Source of the DNA: Clostridiales bacterium
GTDB taxonomy: Bacteria; Bacillota; Clostridia; Christensenellales; Aristaeellaceae
NCBI GenBank assembly: GCA_004556545.1
Contig: SFGO01000032.1
Span: 1 to 23,830 of the forward strand
DNA: 23,830 nucleotides
Direction: 5' to 3'
Of the stretch, positions 15,907 to 23,399 are shown one piece after another (position 1 is the first letter of the stretch; every line of letters starts with the position of its first letter). The notes below the pieces were generated by a model. It saw nothing but the letters and a program-made list of their open reading frames with translations, was not told the origin of the DNA and searched no databases. The position numbers and the translations under genes are program-made.

Positions 15907-15934
15907 TTGACAGCCCGGCAAAAAACGCTATAAT
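15907..15934 (+). promoter_or_regulatory. SigA promoter of the metG operon
   Basis: A consensus TTGACA (15907-15912) and consensus TATAAT (15929-15934) are 16 nt apart. Transcription would begin near 15941, just ahead of the T-box leader. Confidence 0.93.
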
Positions 15935-15944
15935 AATGAATATT

Positions 15945-16184
15945 CCTCGCAATGACCGGGAGAGTACGTCTTTCCCCTTCGCCACAAGAGAGCCGCGGCT
16001 GGTGAAATGCGGCGCGAAGGGCTGACCGAACATGGCCCGCGAGCGATCCCGTTCGACAGGTAGGGCGGGACGGCAGGCGCCGTTATCCGCCGAAGGCCAA
16101 AAGCCGTAAGTGACAAATCAGGGTGGTACCGCGAGAATTCCGCTCGCCCCTTTTGCAGTGAAAACGCAGAGGGACGGGCTTTTT
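15945..16184 (+). ncRNA. T-box leader, Met-specific, controlling metG
   Basis: The T-box sequence AGGGTGGTACCGCG is at 16120-16133. Stem I is visible: GAGAGTA near 15961, CCCTTCGC pairing with GCGAAGGG, AGAGAG (15987-15992), distal loop GGTGAAA (16001-16007), and CGGG/CCCG closing around the specifier region. The specifier loop reads GAACATGGCC, giving an ATG (Met) codon at 16032-16034, which agrees with the downstream gene. The terminator stem is GCTCG-C-CCC-TTTTGC (16142-16156) with GCAGAGGG-A-CGGGC (16166-16179), followed by five T residues. Uncharged tRNA-Met should favour the antiterminator and allow metG expression. Confidence 0.95.
16142..16184 (+). terminator. T-box regulated terminator
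   Basis: An imperfect stem of about 13 pairs, with one C-A mismatch and a bulged T, surrounds the loop AGTGAAAAC and ends in TTTTT (16180-16184). It is mutually exclusive with the antiterminator that uses the T-box sequence at 16120-16133. Confidence 0.85.
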
Positions 16185-16267
16185 CATTGCCGGAAACTTT
16201 CAAAAACATCGCCGGTCTGTTTGGAAAAAATGCCGAAGGAAGAACGGCCAGAAGGAGAGAGAGACTC

Positions 16268-18259
16268 ATGGAAAACCAGAAAAAGTACTACATCACCACG
16301 CCTATTTACTACCCCAGCGACAACCTGCACATCGGCCATGCCTATTGCAGCGTCGCCGCCGACACCGCCGCCCGCTTCAAAAAGCTGGAAGGCTATGACA
16401 CCTACTTTCTCACCGGCACGGACGAGCACGGCCAGAAGATCGAGCGCAAGGCTGAGGCCAAGGGCGTGACCCCGCAGGCCTATGTGGACGAGATCGTGGC
16501 AGGCATCAAGGATCTGTGGAAATTGATGGATGTGGATTACAACGACTTCATCCGCACCTCCGACGAGCGACACGTGAAGGCCGTGCAGAAGATCTTCCGC
16601 CAGCTTTACGAGCAGGGCGACATCTACAAGGGCAGCTACGAGGGCTGGTACTGCACCCCCTGCGAGAGCTTCTTCACCGAACTGCAGCTGAAGGACGGCA
16701 ACTGCCCCGACTGCGGCCGCCCCGTGGAAAAGACCTGCGAGGAAGCCTATTTCTTCAAGCTGAGCAAGTATCAGGACTGGCTGATCCAGTATATCGAGGA
16801 GCACCCCGATTTCATCCAGCCCGCGTCCCGCAAGAACGAAATGATCAACAACTTCCTCAAGCCCGGCCTGCAGGATCTGTGCGTCAGCCGTACCTCCATC
16901 AAGTGGGGCATTCCGGTGGACTTCGACCCCAAGCACACCGTGTATGTGTGGCTGGACGCGCTGACCAACTACATCACCGCGCTGGGCTACACCACCGATC
17001 ATGACGAGCTGTACCGGAAGTTCTGGCCTGCCGACCTGCATCTGGTGGGCAAGGAGATCATCCGCTTCCATACCATCATCTGGCCCATCATCCTGCATGC
17101 GCTGGGTCTGCCCCTGCCCAAGCAGGTGTTCGGCCACGGCTGGCTGGTGCTGGACGGCCAGAAGATGTCCAAATCCCTGGGCAACGTGGTGGACCCCGTG
17201 GTGCTGTGCAACCGCTACGGCAGCGACGCGATCCGCTACTTCCTCATGAGAGAGATGCCCTTCGGCAGCGACGGTCAGTTCAGCTACGAAGCCCTGCTGA
17301 ACCGCATCAACGCCGATCTGGCCAACGACCTGGGCAATCTGGTCAGCCGCACCGTGGCCATGGTGGAGAAATACTTTGACGGCGAAATTCCCCAGCACGG
17401 CGAGTGGAACGACGTGGACAAGGCCCTGATCGCGCTGGCCGAGGGTACGCCCGACAAGGCCCGGCAGCATATGGACGAGCTGCAGTTCTCGCTGGCGCTG
17501 CAGGACATCTGGCAGCTGGTGGGCGAGTGCAACCGCTATATTGATGTGAACGCGCCCTGGGTGCTGGTGAAGACCGACGAGGGCAAGGAACGGCTGAAGA
17601 CCGTTATGTATGTGCTGTGCGAGTGCATCCGCATCGTGGCCATCCTGATCGCGCCCACCATGCCCCGTACCCCCGCCCGCATCTATGAGCAGCTGGGCAT
17701 TGCCGAGGGCGAACTGACCGGCTGGGAGTCCGCCTCCCGCTTCGGTCTGCTGCCTGCGGGCGCCAGGGTGCAGAAGGGCGAGGCGCTGTTCCCCCGCATT
17801 GACGTGAAGAAGGAACTGGCGGACATCGTTCCCACCCCCAAGGCGGAAGCGCCCAAGGCTGAGGAAAAGAAGCCTGCCAAGACCGCCAAAAAAGAAGAAA
17901 AGAAAGAGGAAAAACTGCCCGAGGGCATCATCTCCATCGATGATTTCGCCAAGGTGCAGCTCCGGGTGGCCCGTATCCTGACCGCTGAAAAGGTGGAGGG
18001 CAGCGACAAGCTGCTGAAGCTGAGCGTCAAGCTGGGCGAGGGCGAACCCCTGCGCACGGTGGTCAGCGGCATTGCCAAGTTCTACACCCCCGAAGCCATC
18101 GAGGGCCGTCAGGTGGTGCTGGTCAGCAACCTGAAGCCCGCCAAGCTCAAGGGCATCAAGAGCGAGGGCATGATCCTGTGCGCCTCCGATGCGGAGGACA
18201 AGGCGCTCAAGCTCTGCACCGTGGAGCCCGGCATGGAGGACGGCGCGTATATCCGCTGA
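16268..18259 (+). CDS. metG: Methionyl-tRNA synthetase (MetRS)
   Basis: A 663-aa class I synthetase that charges tRNA-Met. HIGH is at 21-24, the zinc-binding CTPC (129-132) and CPDC (146-149) knuckles are in the connective peptide, and KMSKS is at 299-303. An anticodon-binding helical domain runs to about 525, a Lys/Ala/Glu-rich linker lies at about 525-555, and a C-terminal EMAP/Trbp111-type tRNA-binding domain (about 557-663, DFAKVQLRVARIL) follows. The frame is open to 16187, but AAGGAG 10-15 nt upstream marks the ATG at 16268. The gene is controlled by the Met T-box directly upstream. tatD follows after 13 nt without a terminator. Confidence 0.97.
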   Translation: MENQKKYYITTPIYYPSDNLHIGHAYCSVAADTAARFKKLEGYDTYFLTGTDEHGQKIERKAEAKGVTPQAYVDEIVAGIKDLWKLMDVDYNDFIRTSDERHVKAVQKIFRQLYEQGDIYKGSYEGWYCTPCESFFTELQLKDGNCPDCGRPVEKTCEEAYFFKLSKYQDWLIQYIEEHPDFIQPASRKNEMINNFLKPGLQDLCVSRTSIKWGIPVDFDPKHTVYVWLDALTNYITALGYTTDHDELYRKFWPADLHLVGKEIIRFHTIIWPIILHALGLPLPKQVFGHGWLVLDGQKMSKSLGNVVDPVVLCNRYGSDAIRYFLMREMPFGSDGQFSYEALLNRINADLANDLGNLVSRTVAMVEKYFDGEIPQHGEWNDVDKALIALAEGTPDKARQHMDELQFSLALQDIWQLVGECNRYIDVNAPWVLVKTDEGKERLKTVMYVLCECIRIVAILIAPTMPRTPARIYEQLGIAEGELTGWESASRFGLLPAGARVQKGEALFPRIDVKKELADIVPTPKAEAPKAEEKKPAKTAKKEEKKEEKLPEGIISIDDFAKVQLRVARILTAEKVEGSDKLLKLSVKLGEGEPLRTVVSGIAKFYTPEAIEGRQVVLVSNLKPAKLKGIKSEGMILCASDAEDKALKLCTVEPGMEDGAYIR

Positions 18260-18272
18260 GCCGCCGAACGAT

Positions 18273-19049
18273 ATGATGAATTTGTTTGATTCCCATTGTC
18301 ATCTGGAGGACGAACGCTTTCAGGGCGAGGTGGAGCAGGTGCTTTCCCGCATGGCGGCGGCGGGCGTGAACCGCTGCATCTGTGCGGGAAGCGATCTGGA
18401 TTCCAGCAGCCGCATCGTGAAGCTGACCGGCGAACACGCCCCCATCTACGGCATGGTGGGCGTGCATCCGCAGGAGGCCGACAGCTTTCGGGAGGCGCAG
18501 CTGGACGATTTCGCCCGGTGGCTGCAAGACCCAAAGATCGTCGGCGTGGGCGAGATCGGGCTGGATTACTACTATGAAAACTCGCCCCGGGAAAAGCAGA
18601 AGGAAGTGCTCCTGCGGCAGATGGCCTTTGCCAAACAGCAGAACGTGCCGGTGGCTTTCCATATCCGGGACGCGCACGGCGACATGCTGGACCTGCTTCG
18701 GGCCCATCGAAGCGAGCTGCCCGCCGGGGTGCTGCACTGCTTCTCCGGAAGCGTGGAGACCGCCCGGGAATACCTGAATATGGGCTTTTATCTCTCCTTC
18801 GCCGGGCCGGTCACGTTCAAAAACGCCGCCCGGCTGCAGGAGGTGGCCCGCTTCGTGCCCGCCGACCGTTTCCTGATCGAAACGGACAGCCCCTATCTGG
18901 CTCCCGTGCCCATGCGGGGCCAGCGAAACGAACCGACCTATGTGCAGTATGTGGCCGGGAAGCTGGCCGAGCTGCGGGACGAAACCCCTGAAAACATCGC
19001 CCGGGCGGCGACGGAAAACACCTGCCGCCTGTACGGCGTCGCGCCGTAA
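18273..19049 (+). CDS. tatD: TatD-family metal-dependent deoxyribonuclease
   Basis: A 258-aa TIM-barrel metal-dependent hydrolase; TatD enzymes are 3'-5' exonucleases acting on DNA and damaged ends. Metal ligands are seen in DSHCHLED near the N-terminus, VGVGEIGLDYYYE, VAFHIRDAHGD, LHCFSGS and LIETDSPYLAPVPMRG, all intact. The frame extends upstream into metG, but the family starts at MxLFDSHCH, so the ATG at 18273 or the next one at 18276 is used. No good Shine-Dalgarno is seen, which suggests translational coupling to metG, 13 nt upstream. The metG-tatD pairing is common in Bacillota. Confidence 0.95.
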   Translation: MMNLFDSHCHLEDERFQGEVEQVLSRMAAAGVNRCICAGSDLDSSSRIVKLTGEHAPIYGMVGVHPQEADSFREAQLDDFARWLQDPKIVGVGEIGLDYYYENSPREKQKEVLLRQMAFAKQQNVPVAFHIRDAHGDMLDLLRAHRSELPAGVLHCFSGSVETAREYLNMGFYLSFAGPVTFKNAARLQEVARFVPADRFLIETDSPYLAPVPMRGQRNEPTYVQYVAGKLAELRDETPENIARAATENTCRLYGVAP

Positions 19050-19085
19050 GACCTATCTGAAAAACGAAAAGGAGCTTTCCCTTTC

Positions 19086-20462
19086 ATGCAAGTACGTCTG
19101 ACCACGGAAGCCGATCTGGAGCGGGTGATGGAAATCTACCATGGGGCGCAGGCCTTCATGGCCGCTCACGGCAATCCTACGCAGTGGCGCAATGCCTATC
19201 CCACCCCGGAGATCGTCCGGGAGGACATTGCCCTGTGCCGGGGCTATGTGTGCGAGGAAAACGGCCATCTGTACGCCGCCTTCATGCTGCTGGAGGAGGA
19301 AGACCCCAACTACCGCCGCATTGACGGCGCGTGGCTGAACGACCTGCCCTATCAGACCCTGCACCGGGTGGCTTCTTCCGGCGAGCGGAAGGGCATGACG
19401 GATTTCATCGTTCAGTGGGCGCTGAAGCGCTGCCCGAACCTTCGGGGCGACACTCACGCGGACAATCTGCCCATGCAGCGGGCTTTTGAGCGCAACGGAT
19501 TCCGCCGCTGCGGCATCGTATGGATGCAGGACGGGACGGAGCGCATCGCCTATCAGCGGCCCCCGAAAACAAAGGGCAAGCTGATCGTCATTGCGGGCAC
19601 CAACGCCTCGGGCAAGAGCGCGTTGGGCGTGGAAGTAGCCAAACGCTTCGGCGGCGAGATCGTTTCCGCCGATTCCCGGCAGGTCTACCGCGGGATGAAT
19701 CTGGGCAGCGGCAAGATCACCCCGGAGGAAATGCAGGGCGTGACCCATCACCTGATCGATGTAGTAGAGCCGGGCGAATTTTTCTCCATGGCGGATTTCC
19801 AGCGGCTGGCCTATGAGGCCATCGACGATATTCTGGCCCGGGGAAAAGTCCCCTTTCTGGTGGGCGGAACCGGGCTGTACGTCAACGCAGTGGCGGACGG
19901 GTATCAGCTTTCCGGCACAATGCCTGACCTGAGCTATCGCCGGGAGCTGGAAAAGCTGACCACGCCGGAGCTGTACGCCCTGCTGATGCAGAAGCGTCCC
20001 GCCAGCGACGTGGAGCCCAACAACCGCAACCGGGTCATGCGGGTGCTGGAAAAGCTCCATGACGGGGACGATGGCCCCTCCACCAAACAGCCCCGGTATG
20101 ACTGCCTCCGGCTGGGCGTGACCTGGCCCCGGGACGTGCTGGGCCGCCGGATCGACGAGCGCATGACCCGCCGCTTTCAGGAGGGCATGATTCAGGAAGT
20201 GCGCGGCCTGATGGAAGGCGGCGTCAGCGAGGAATTTCTGCTGAAGCTGGGGCTGGAATACAAGCTCATCACTCAATATCTGACCGGCGCGATTCCCAGC
20301 GAGGAGGAACTGAACCGCCTGCTGGCCATCGCCATCAAGCAGTTTGCCAAGCGGCAGATGACCTGGTTCCGCCGGGACGGGGCCATTCACTGGCTCCGGA
20401 TGGACGGTCAGCCGGTGGAGGAAGCCTGCGAACGGATCACGGCCTTTCTGGCGGAGGGCTAA
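19086..20462 (+). CDS. miaA: GNAT acetyltransferase fused to MiaA tRNA dimethylallyltransferase
   Basis: A 458-aa fusion. Residues 1-157 are a GNAT-fold acetyltransferase-like domain (EADLERVMEIYHGAQAFM at the start, HADNLPMQRAFERNGFRRCG near 124-143). Residues about 164-458 are MiaA, which prenylates A37 of tRNAs that read UNN codons, using dimethylallyl diphosphate. MiaA motifs are GTNASGKS (171-178, Walker A type), SADSRQVYRGM with D196, HHLIDVVEPGEFFS, FLVGGTGLYVNAV and KQFAKRQMTWFRRD. GLEYKLITQYL replaces the usual GIGYKE segment. The frame is uninterrupted between the two parts. AAGGAG lies a little far (about 12 nt) from the ATG. It belongs to the Met T-box operon. The substrate of the GNAT part is unknown. 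Confidence 0.9.
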   Translation: MQVRLTTEADLERVMEIYHGAQAFMAAHGNPTQWRNAYPTPEIVREDIALCRGYVCEENGHLYAAFMLLEEEDPNYRRIDGAWLNDLPYQTLHRVASSGERKGMTDFIVQWALKRCPNLRGDTHADNLPMQRAFERNGFRRCGIVWMQDGTERIAYQRPPKTKGKLIVIAGTNASGKSALGVEVAKRFGGEIVSADSRQVYRGMNLGSGKITPEEMQGVTHHLIDVVEPGEFFSMADFQRLAYEAIDDILARGKVPFLVGGTGLYVNAVADGYQLSGTMPDLSYRRELEKLTTPELYALLMQKRPASDVEPNNRNRVMRVLEKLHDGDDGPSTKQPRYDCLRLGVTWPRDVLGRRIDERMTRRFQEGMIQEVRGLMEGGVSEEFLLKLGLEYKLITQYLTGAIPSEEELNRLLAIAIKQFAKRQMTWFRRDGAIHWLRMDGQPVEEACERITAFLAEG

Positions 20463-20489
20463 CGGATTTTTCCGGGAAAGAGGAACGGT

Positions 20490-20828
20490 ATGCAGAACTG
20501 GTGGATCAGCTATTTTCCGATCCTCCTGATCTTTTTGATTTTTTTCCTGAACCGAAAGGAATCACTCAGCTATCTGGAGGCAAGGATCAAAAGAAGAAAG
20601 GGAGACAGGGAAATGCAGGAACTCGCCAAAAGGTTTCTCGGCAAGGATGTGATCGCCAACACGATCTCTTCCGGAACGGTGGACGGCATCCTGAAGGAAG
20701 TGGCCGATAACGCGATCATCCTTGAAAAAGACGGAAAAGAAAGCCTTGTGAATCTGGACTTTGTCATTCGGCTTCGGGAATATCCCGTAGGGAAAAACGG
20801 GAAACGCAAGTCCATTGTAGTGGACTGA
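20490..20828 (+). CDS. Small membrane-anchored protein, DUF6897-like / possible Sm-like tail
   Basis: A 112-aa protein with one N-terminal hydrophobic helix (about 5-21, SYFPILLIFLIFFLN), a basic segment (30-40) and a beta-rich domain (about 42-112) with GKDVIANTISSGTVDGILKEV and ESLVNLDFVIRLREYPVGKNGK. The tail resembles small clostridial proteins annotated DUF6897, and its strand pattern recalls the Sm/Hfq fold or the soluble part of YajC. An in-frame ATG at 20613, preceded by GGGAG, could give a soluble 71-aa form consisting of just this domain. It lies directly after miaA, where hfq is often found. The family recall is moderate; RNA binding is inference only. Confidence 0.75.
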   Translation: MQNWWISYFPILLIFLIFFLNRKESLSYLEARIKRRKGDREMQELAKRFLGKDVIANTISSGTVDGILKEVADNAIILEKDGKESLVNLDFVIRLREYPVGKNGKRKSIVVD

Positions 20829-20840
20829 GCAGTGGACTGA
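20819..20840 (+). repeat. Short tandem duplication over the stop codon
   Basis: AGTGGACTGA occurs at 20819-20828 and again at 20831-20840, a 12-nt period. The first copy contains the stop codon of the preceding gene, so the second looks like a local duplication. Confidence 0.5.
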
Positions 20841-20853
20841 ATTCGAATAGCAG

Positions 20854-20892
20854 AAGGCGAACAGCGGCCGCGGCGCTCTGTTCGCCTTTTTT
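20854..20892 (+). terminator. Rho-independent terminator of the metG operon
   Basis: AAGGCGAACAG (20854-20864) pairs with CTGTTCGCCTT (20878-20888), with a G+C-rich 13-nt loop and six T residues. It closes the metG-tatD-miaA unit. The remaining intergenic sequence to 21075 holds only the promoter listed next. Confidence 0.93.
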
Positions 20893-20944
20893 CGCCTGTT
20901 TCTTTGGATATGCCTTCCAAATAAGGCAAAAGTGCGTCTTTTTG

Positions 20945-20972
20945 TTTACAAGAATGCAATATGTGTTATAAT
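20945..20972 (+). promoter_or_regulatory. SigA promoter for the Pro/Gln-rich membrane protein
   Basis: TTTACA (20945-20950) and consensus TATAAT (20967-20972) are 16 nt apart, with a TGT extended -10 just before. The 5' leader would be about 95 nt; no recognised riboswitch is seen in it. Confidence 0.85.
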
Positions 20973-21075
20973 AGGCTTGAGTTCGTCTGAACTTTTTTCC
21001 GGCGCGACTCGCTTTTCGCTTTATGGGTTATCCTATTGCTGAAAGAAACTCATCGCTGTCATCAGGAGATGGAAT

Positions 21076-22821
21076 ATGAACGGAAATCGTATGAAATATT
21101 CTTCCACGCCCACTTACGGGATGCAGAAGCGCTCTCCGCTGGGGAAGAAGCCCCTTTTCCAGCAGAAGAGCGTCATGGGCCCGGATTTTGCCCGGGCGAC
21201 CCAGCAGTCCACCGCCGCCCCGGCCGCCAGCCTTTTTACTATGCCGGTGCAGCAGCCGGATCCGGCGGTGCAGACGGCCAATCCCGTACAGCCGGGCGTT
21301 TTTTATGGCTCCGCGCCGTATCAGCAGCCCTTCGCAGGCGGTTATCCCATGGGCGGAACGGTTCCCGGCGCCATCCCGGCGGCGAATCCGTGGATGCCGG
21401 TTCCTCCGGCGATGCCGCAGCAAACCAGCGGCTTTCAGCCGCTGGGCAATACGGTGCCGCCTTTGCAGAACAGCGGCTTCGGCGCTCGTGCGCAGGGTTT
21501 TGTACCGCCGCAGGCGGCTTCCGCCCCCCATGTGCAGCCCGCGTCCGCGCCGGGCGCAATGGGTTATGCCCCTCAAGCGCCTGTGACTCCCATGAATCCC
21601 ATGCCCAACGTGGGCTACATGCAGGCGGGCGTACCCTTCCTGAATCAGGGAACGATGAACTACGCCCCGCTCAATGCTGCCATGATGCCGTCGGGCGCGG
21701 CGGCTCAGGCCGGTTCCATGCCGGGAACGCCGCAGAACATCCCCATGCAGGGAGGCGTTCCCTTGCCCGGCAGCGCCCAGCAGGGCGGCTATGCCCCGAA
21801 GCAGCGGAAGCCGCTGGATTTTAACCTGCTGTTTGGCATTTTCTTCTTTGGTTTACTGCCGCTTCTGTTTGTGCCCTGCATTTTTGTTTCGTCCGGTTTG
21901 AATGTTCTTCGTTATCTGTTCATCGGCCTGAGTGTGGCCGGGCTGGGCGTGATCTGGTACCGGCAGATGTATTCCTCTACGGCCCGGGTCGTGCTGTCTG
22001 TGTCATATGTGGCGCTGAGCATTATCGCCCTGTCCCTGTCCATGCAGGGCGGGCAGGATCTGCGGACCGCCGCCGGCGGCAGTGCAGTACCCGCCAGCGT
22101 CCAAAGCACCCTTTCCCCGGAGCAGAGCGCAGTGCCCGCAGCCGCCGAGTTCACCCCGTCGCCCAGTCCCGAACCCACTCCGGCGGCAAAATCGGAAGTG
22201 CAGGAACGGCTGGAGCTGTTCATGAACAACTGGGCGGGCAATCAGACCGAAGCCATGGCCAGTCTGGTGCAGCCCAGCTGGGCTTCTCAGCAGGAAAACG
22301 CCGCAGCGCAGCTGTTCCAGACGGTGCTGAACAACCGCACGCCGCTGAGCTACAACATTGAAGAAGTGGGCGGCACGGATGAGGACACCAGCCGCAGCGT
22401 CATCATGACGGCCACCATTGACAAGCACAACGGAAAGGATCCCAAGACCTATCGCTTCAACGTGCTAATGGTCAAGGAAGGCAACCAGTGGTATGTGGAT
22501 CCCAAAACGCTGGCCAGCAACGACGAGCAGCAGACCGAGGACGTGGTGGTCAACTCCAAGGACAACGTCACCCAGACGGAAGCGCCCCGCACGACGGTCA
22601 GTCCCGCGCCGCCCGCCAGCACGCTTCTGTACTACAACGCGAACGGCGGCCACTATTATCACATGGACCCCAACTGCAGCAGCATCAACGAGCAATATCG
22701 TCCCCTGACGGATTCGTTCACTTACGGCGAGCTTGGCTCCTACAACGGTTCGCTGACCCCCTGTCTGGTATGCGGCGCGCCCACTTCAACCCTTCCCCCT
22801 GAGGATGCGTCCGGCGAATAA
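21076..22821 (+). CDS. Low-complexity three-helix membrane protein with C-terminal Cys motif
   Basis: A 581-aa protein that I do not recognise as a named family. Residues 1-245 are low-complexity, rich in Pro, Gln, Ala, Gly and Met, and predicted cytoplasmic. About three membrane helices occupy 248-330. A Ser/Pro/Ala spacer then leads to a domain at about 370-480 (RLELFMNNWAGNQTEAMASL, KEGNQWYVDPKTL) resembling DUF4878/NTF2-like lipoprotein domains. After another Thr/Pro spacer comes a C-terminal module with GGHYYHMDPNC (H526, H529, C534) and PCLVCGAP (C563, C566), a possible metal site that I recall recurring in related clostridial proteins. AGGAG 7 nt upstream supports the start. A consensus promoter precedes it, so it is probably expressed constitutively. 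The function is unknown. Confidence 0.8.
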   Translation: MNGNRMKYSSTPTYGMQKRSPLGKKPLFQQKSVMGPDFARATQQSTAAPAASLFTMPVQQPDPAVQTANPVQPGVFYGSAPYQQPFAGGYPMGGTVPGAIPAANPWMPVPPAMPQQTSGFQPLGNTVPPLQNSGFGARAQGFVPPQAASAPHVQPASAPGAMGYAPQAPVTPMNPMPNVGYMQAGVPFLNQGTMNYAPLNAAMMPSGAAAQAGSMPGTPQNIPMQGGVPLPGSAQQGGYAPKQRKPLDFNLLFGIFFFGLLPLLFVPCIFVSSGLNVLRYLFIGLSVAGLGVIWYRQMYSSTARVVLSVSYVALSIIALSLSMQGGQDLRTAAGGSAVPASVQSTLSPEQSAVPAAAEFTPSPSPEPTPAAKSEVQERLELFMNNWAGNQTEAMASLVQPSWASQQENAAAQLFQTVLNNRTPLSYNIEEVGGTDEDTSRSVIMTATIDKHNGKDPKTYRFNVLMVKEGNQWYVDPKTLASNDEQQTEDVVVNSKDNVTQTEAPRTTVSPAPPASTLLYYNANGGHYYHMDPNCSSINEQYRPLTDSFTYGELGSYNGSLTPCLVCGAPTSTLPPEDASGE

Positions 22822-22844
22822 CACGGAAGGACACGGAACAAAGC

Positions 22845-23318
22845 ATGGAAAAAACCAATGTAATGCGTCTTCTGGACGCTGCGAAGATTCCCTACGGTTC
22901 CTACGAATACGCCGCGCCCGACGGCGCGCTCAGCGGCGTGGAGGTGGCCCGGCAGCTGGGGCTGGAAGAAGAACGGGTTTTCAAGACGCTGGTGACGCAG
23001 GCATCTTCGGGCAAGTATTATGTATTTGTGATTCCCGTGGCGGAGGAGCTGAACCTGAAGAAGGCGGCTTCCGCCGTTCACGAGAAGAAAATCGAAATGA
23101 TCAAGAGCCGGGAGCTTCTGCCCCTGACCGGCTACATTCACGGCGGCTGTTCGCCCATTGGCATGAAGAAGCCGTTTCCCACGGTGGTGGACGAAACGGC
23201 CCAGCTATGGGATGCCATCATTTTCAGCGCCGGAAAGATTGGCTATCAGGTGGAGGTTTCTCCGGAAAATTTGGAAAAGATGATTCCGTACACCTTTGCG
23301 GATGTGACGCAGGGGTAA
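22845..23318 (+). CDS. ybaK: YbaK/EbsC-type Cys-tRNA(Pro)/Cys-tRNA deacylase
   Basis: A 157-aa trans-editing enzyme that hydrolyses cysteine mischarged on tRNA-Pro. The motifs are intact: the conserved Lys in RVFKTLV (K47), a central strand KYYVFVIPVAEELNLKKAA, and GGCSPIGMKK (100-109). The length is typical for the single-domain YbaK family. It follows the membrane protein after 23 nt with no terminator between, so it is probably cotranscribed. GGAAGGA lies rather far upstream of the ATG. The function is inferred from the family; the link to the preceding gene is positional only. Confidence 0.93.
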   Translation: MEKTNVMRLLDAAKIPYGSYEYAAPDGALSGVEVARQLGLEEERVFKTLVTQASSGKYYVFVIPVAEELNLKKAASAVHEKKIEMIKSRELLPLTGYIHGGCSPIGMKKPFPTVVDETAQLWDAIIFSAGKIGYQVEVSPENLEKMIPYTFADVTQG

Positions 23319-23332
23319 GGGAGGAGTCTCAC

Positions 23333-23369
23333 AAGCCGCTTCTGAAAGGAATTTCAGGGGCGGCTTTTT
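23333..23369 (+). terminator. Rho-independent terminator after ybaK
   Basis: AAGCCGC-TT-CTGAAA (23333-23347), loop GGAA, and TTTCAG-GG-GCGGCTT (23352-23366) form a 15-bp stem with two U-G wobbles, followed by TTT. Confidence 0.88.
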
Positions 23370-23399
23370 GGCGTGGGGGAAAGGGGGAGAGAGGGGTGA

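Noticed and set aside
19053..20390. Long minus-strand open frame opposite the GNAT-MiaA gene
   Set aside because: No domain or ribosome site was seen, and the composition is typical of a shadow frame.
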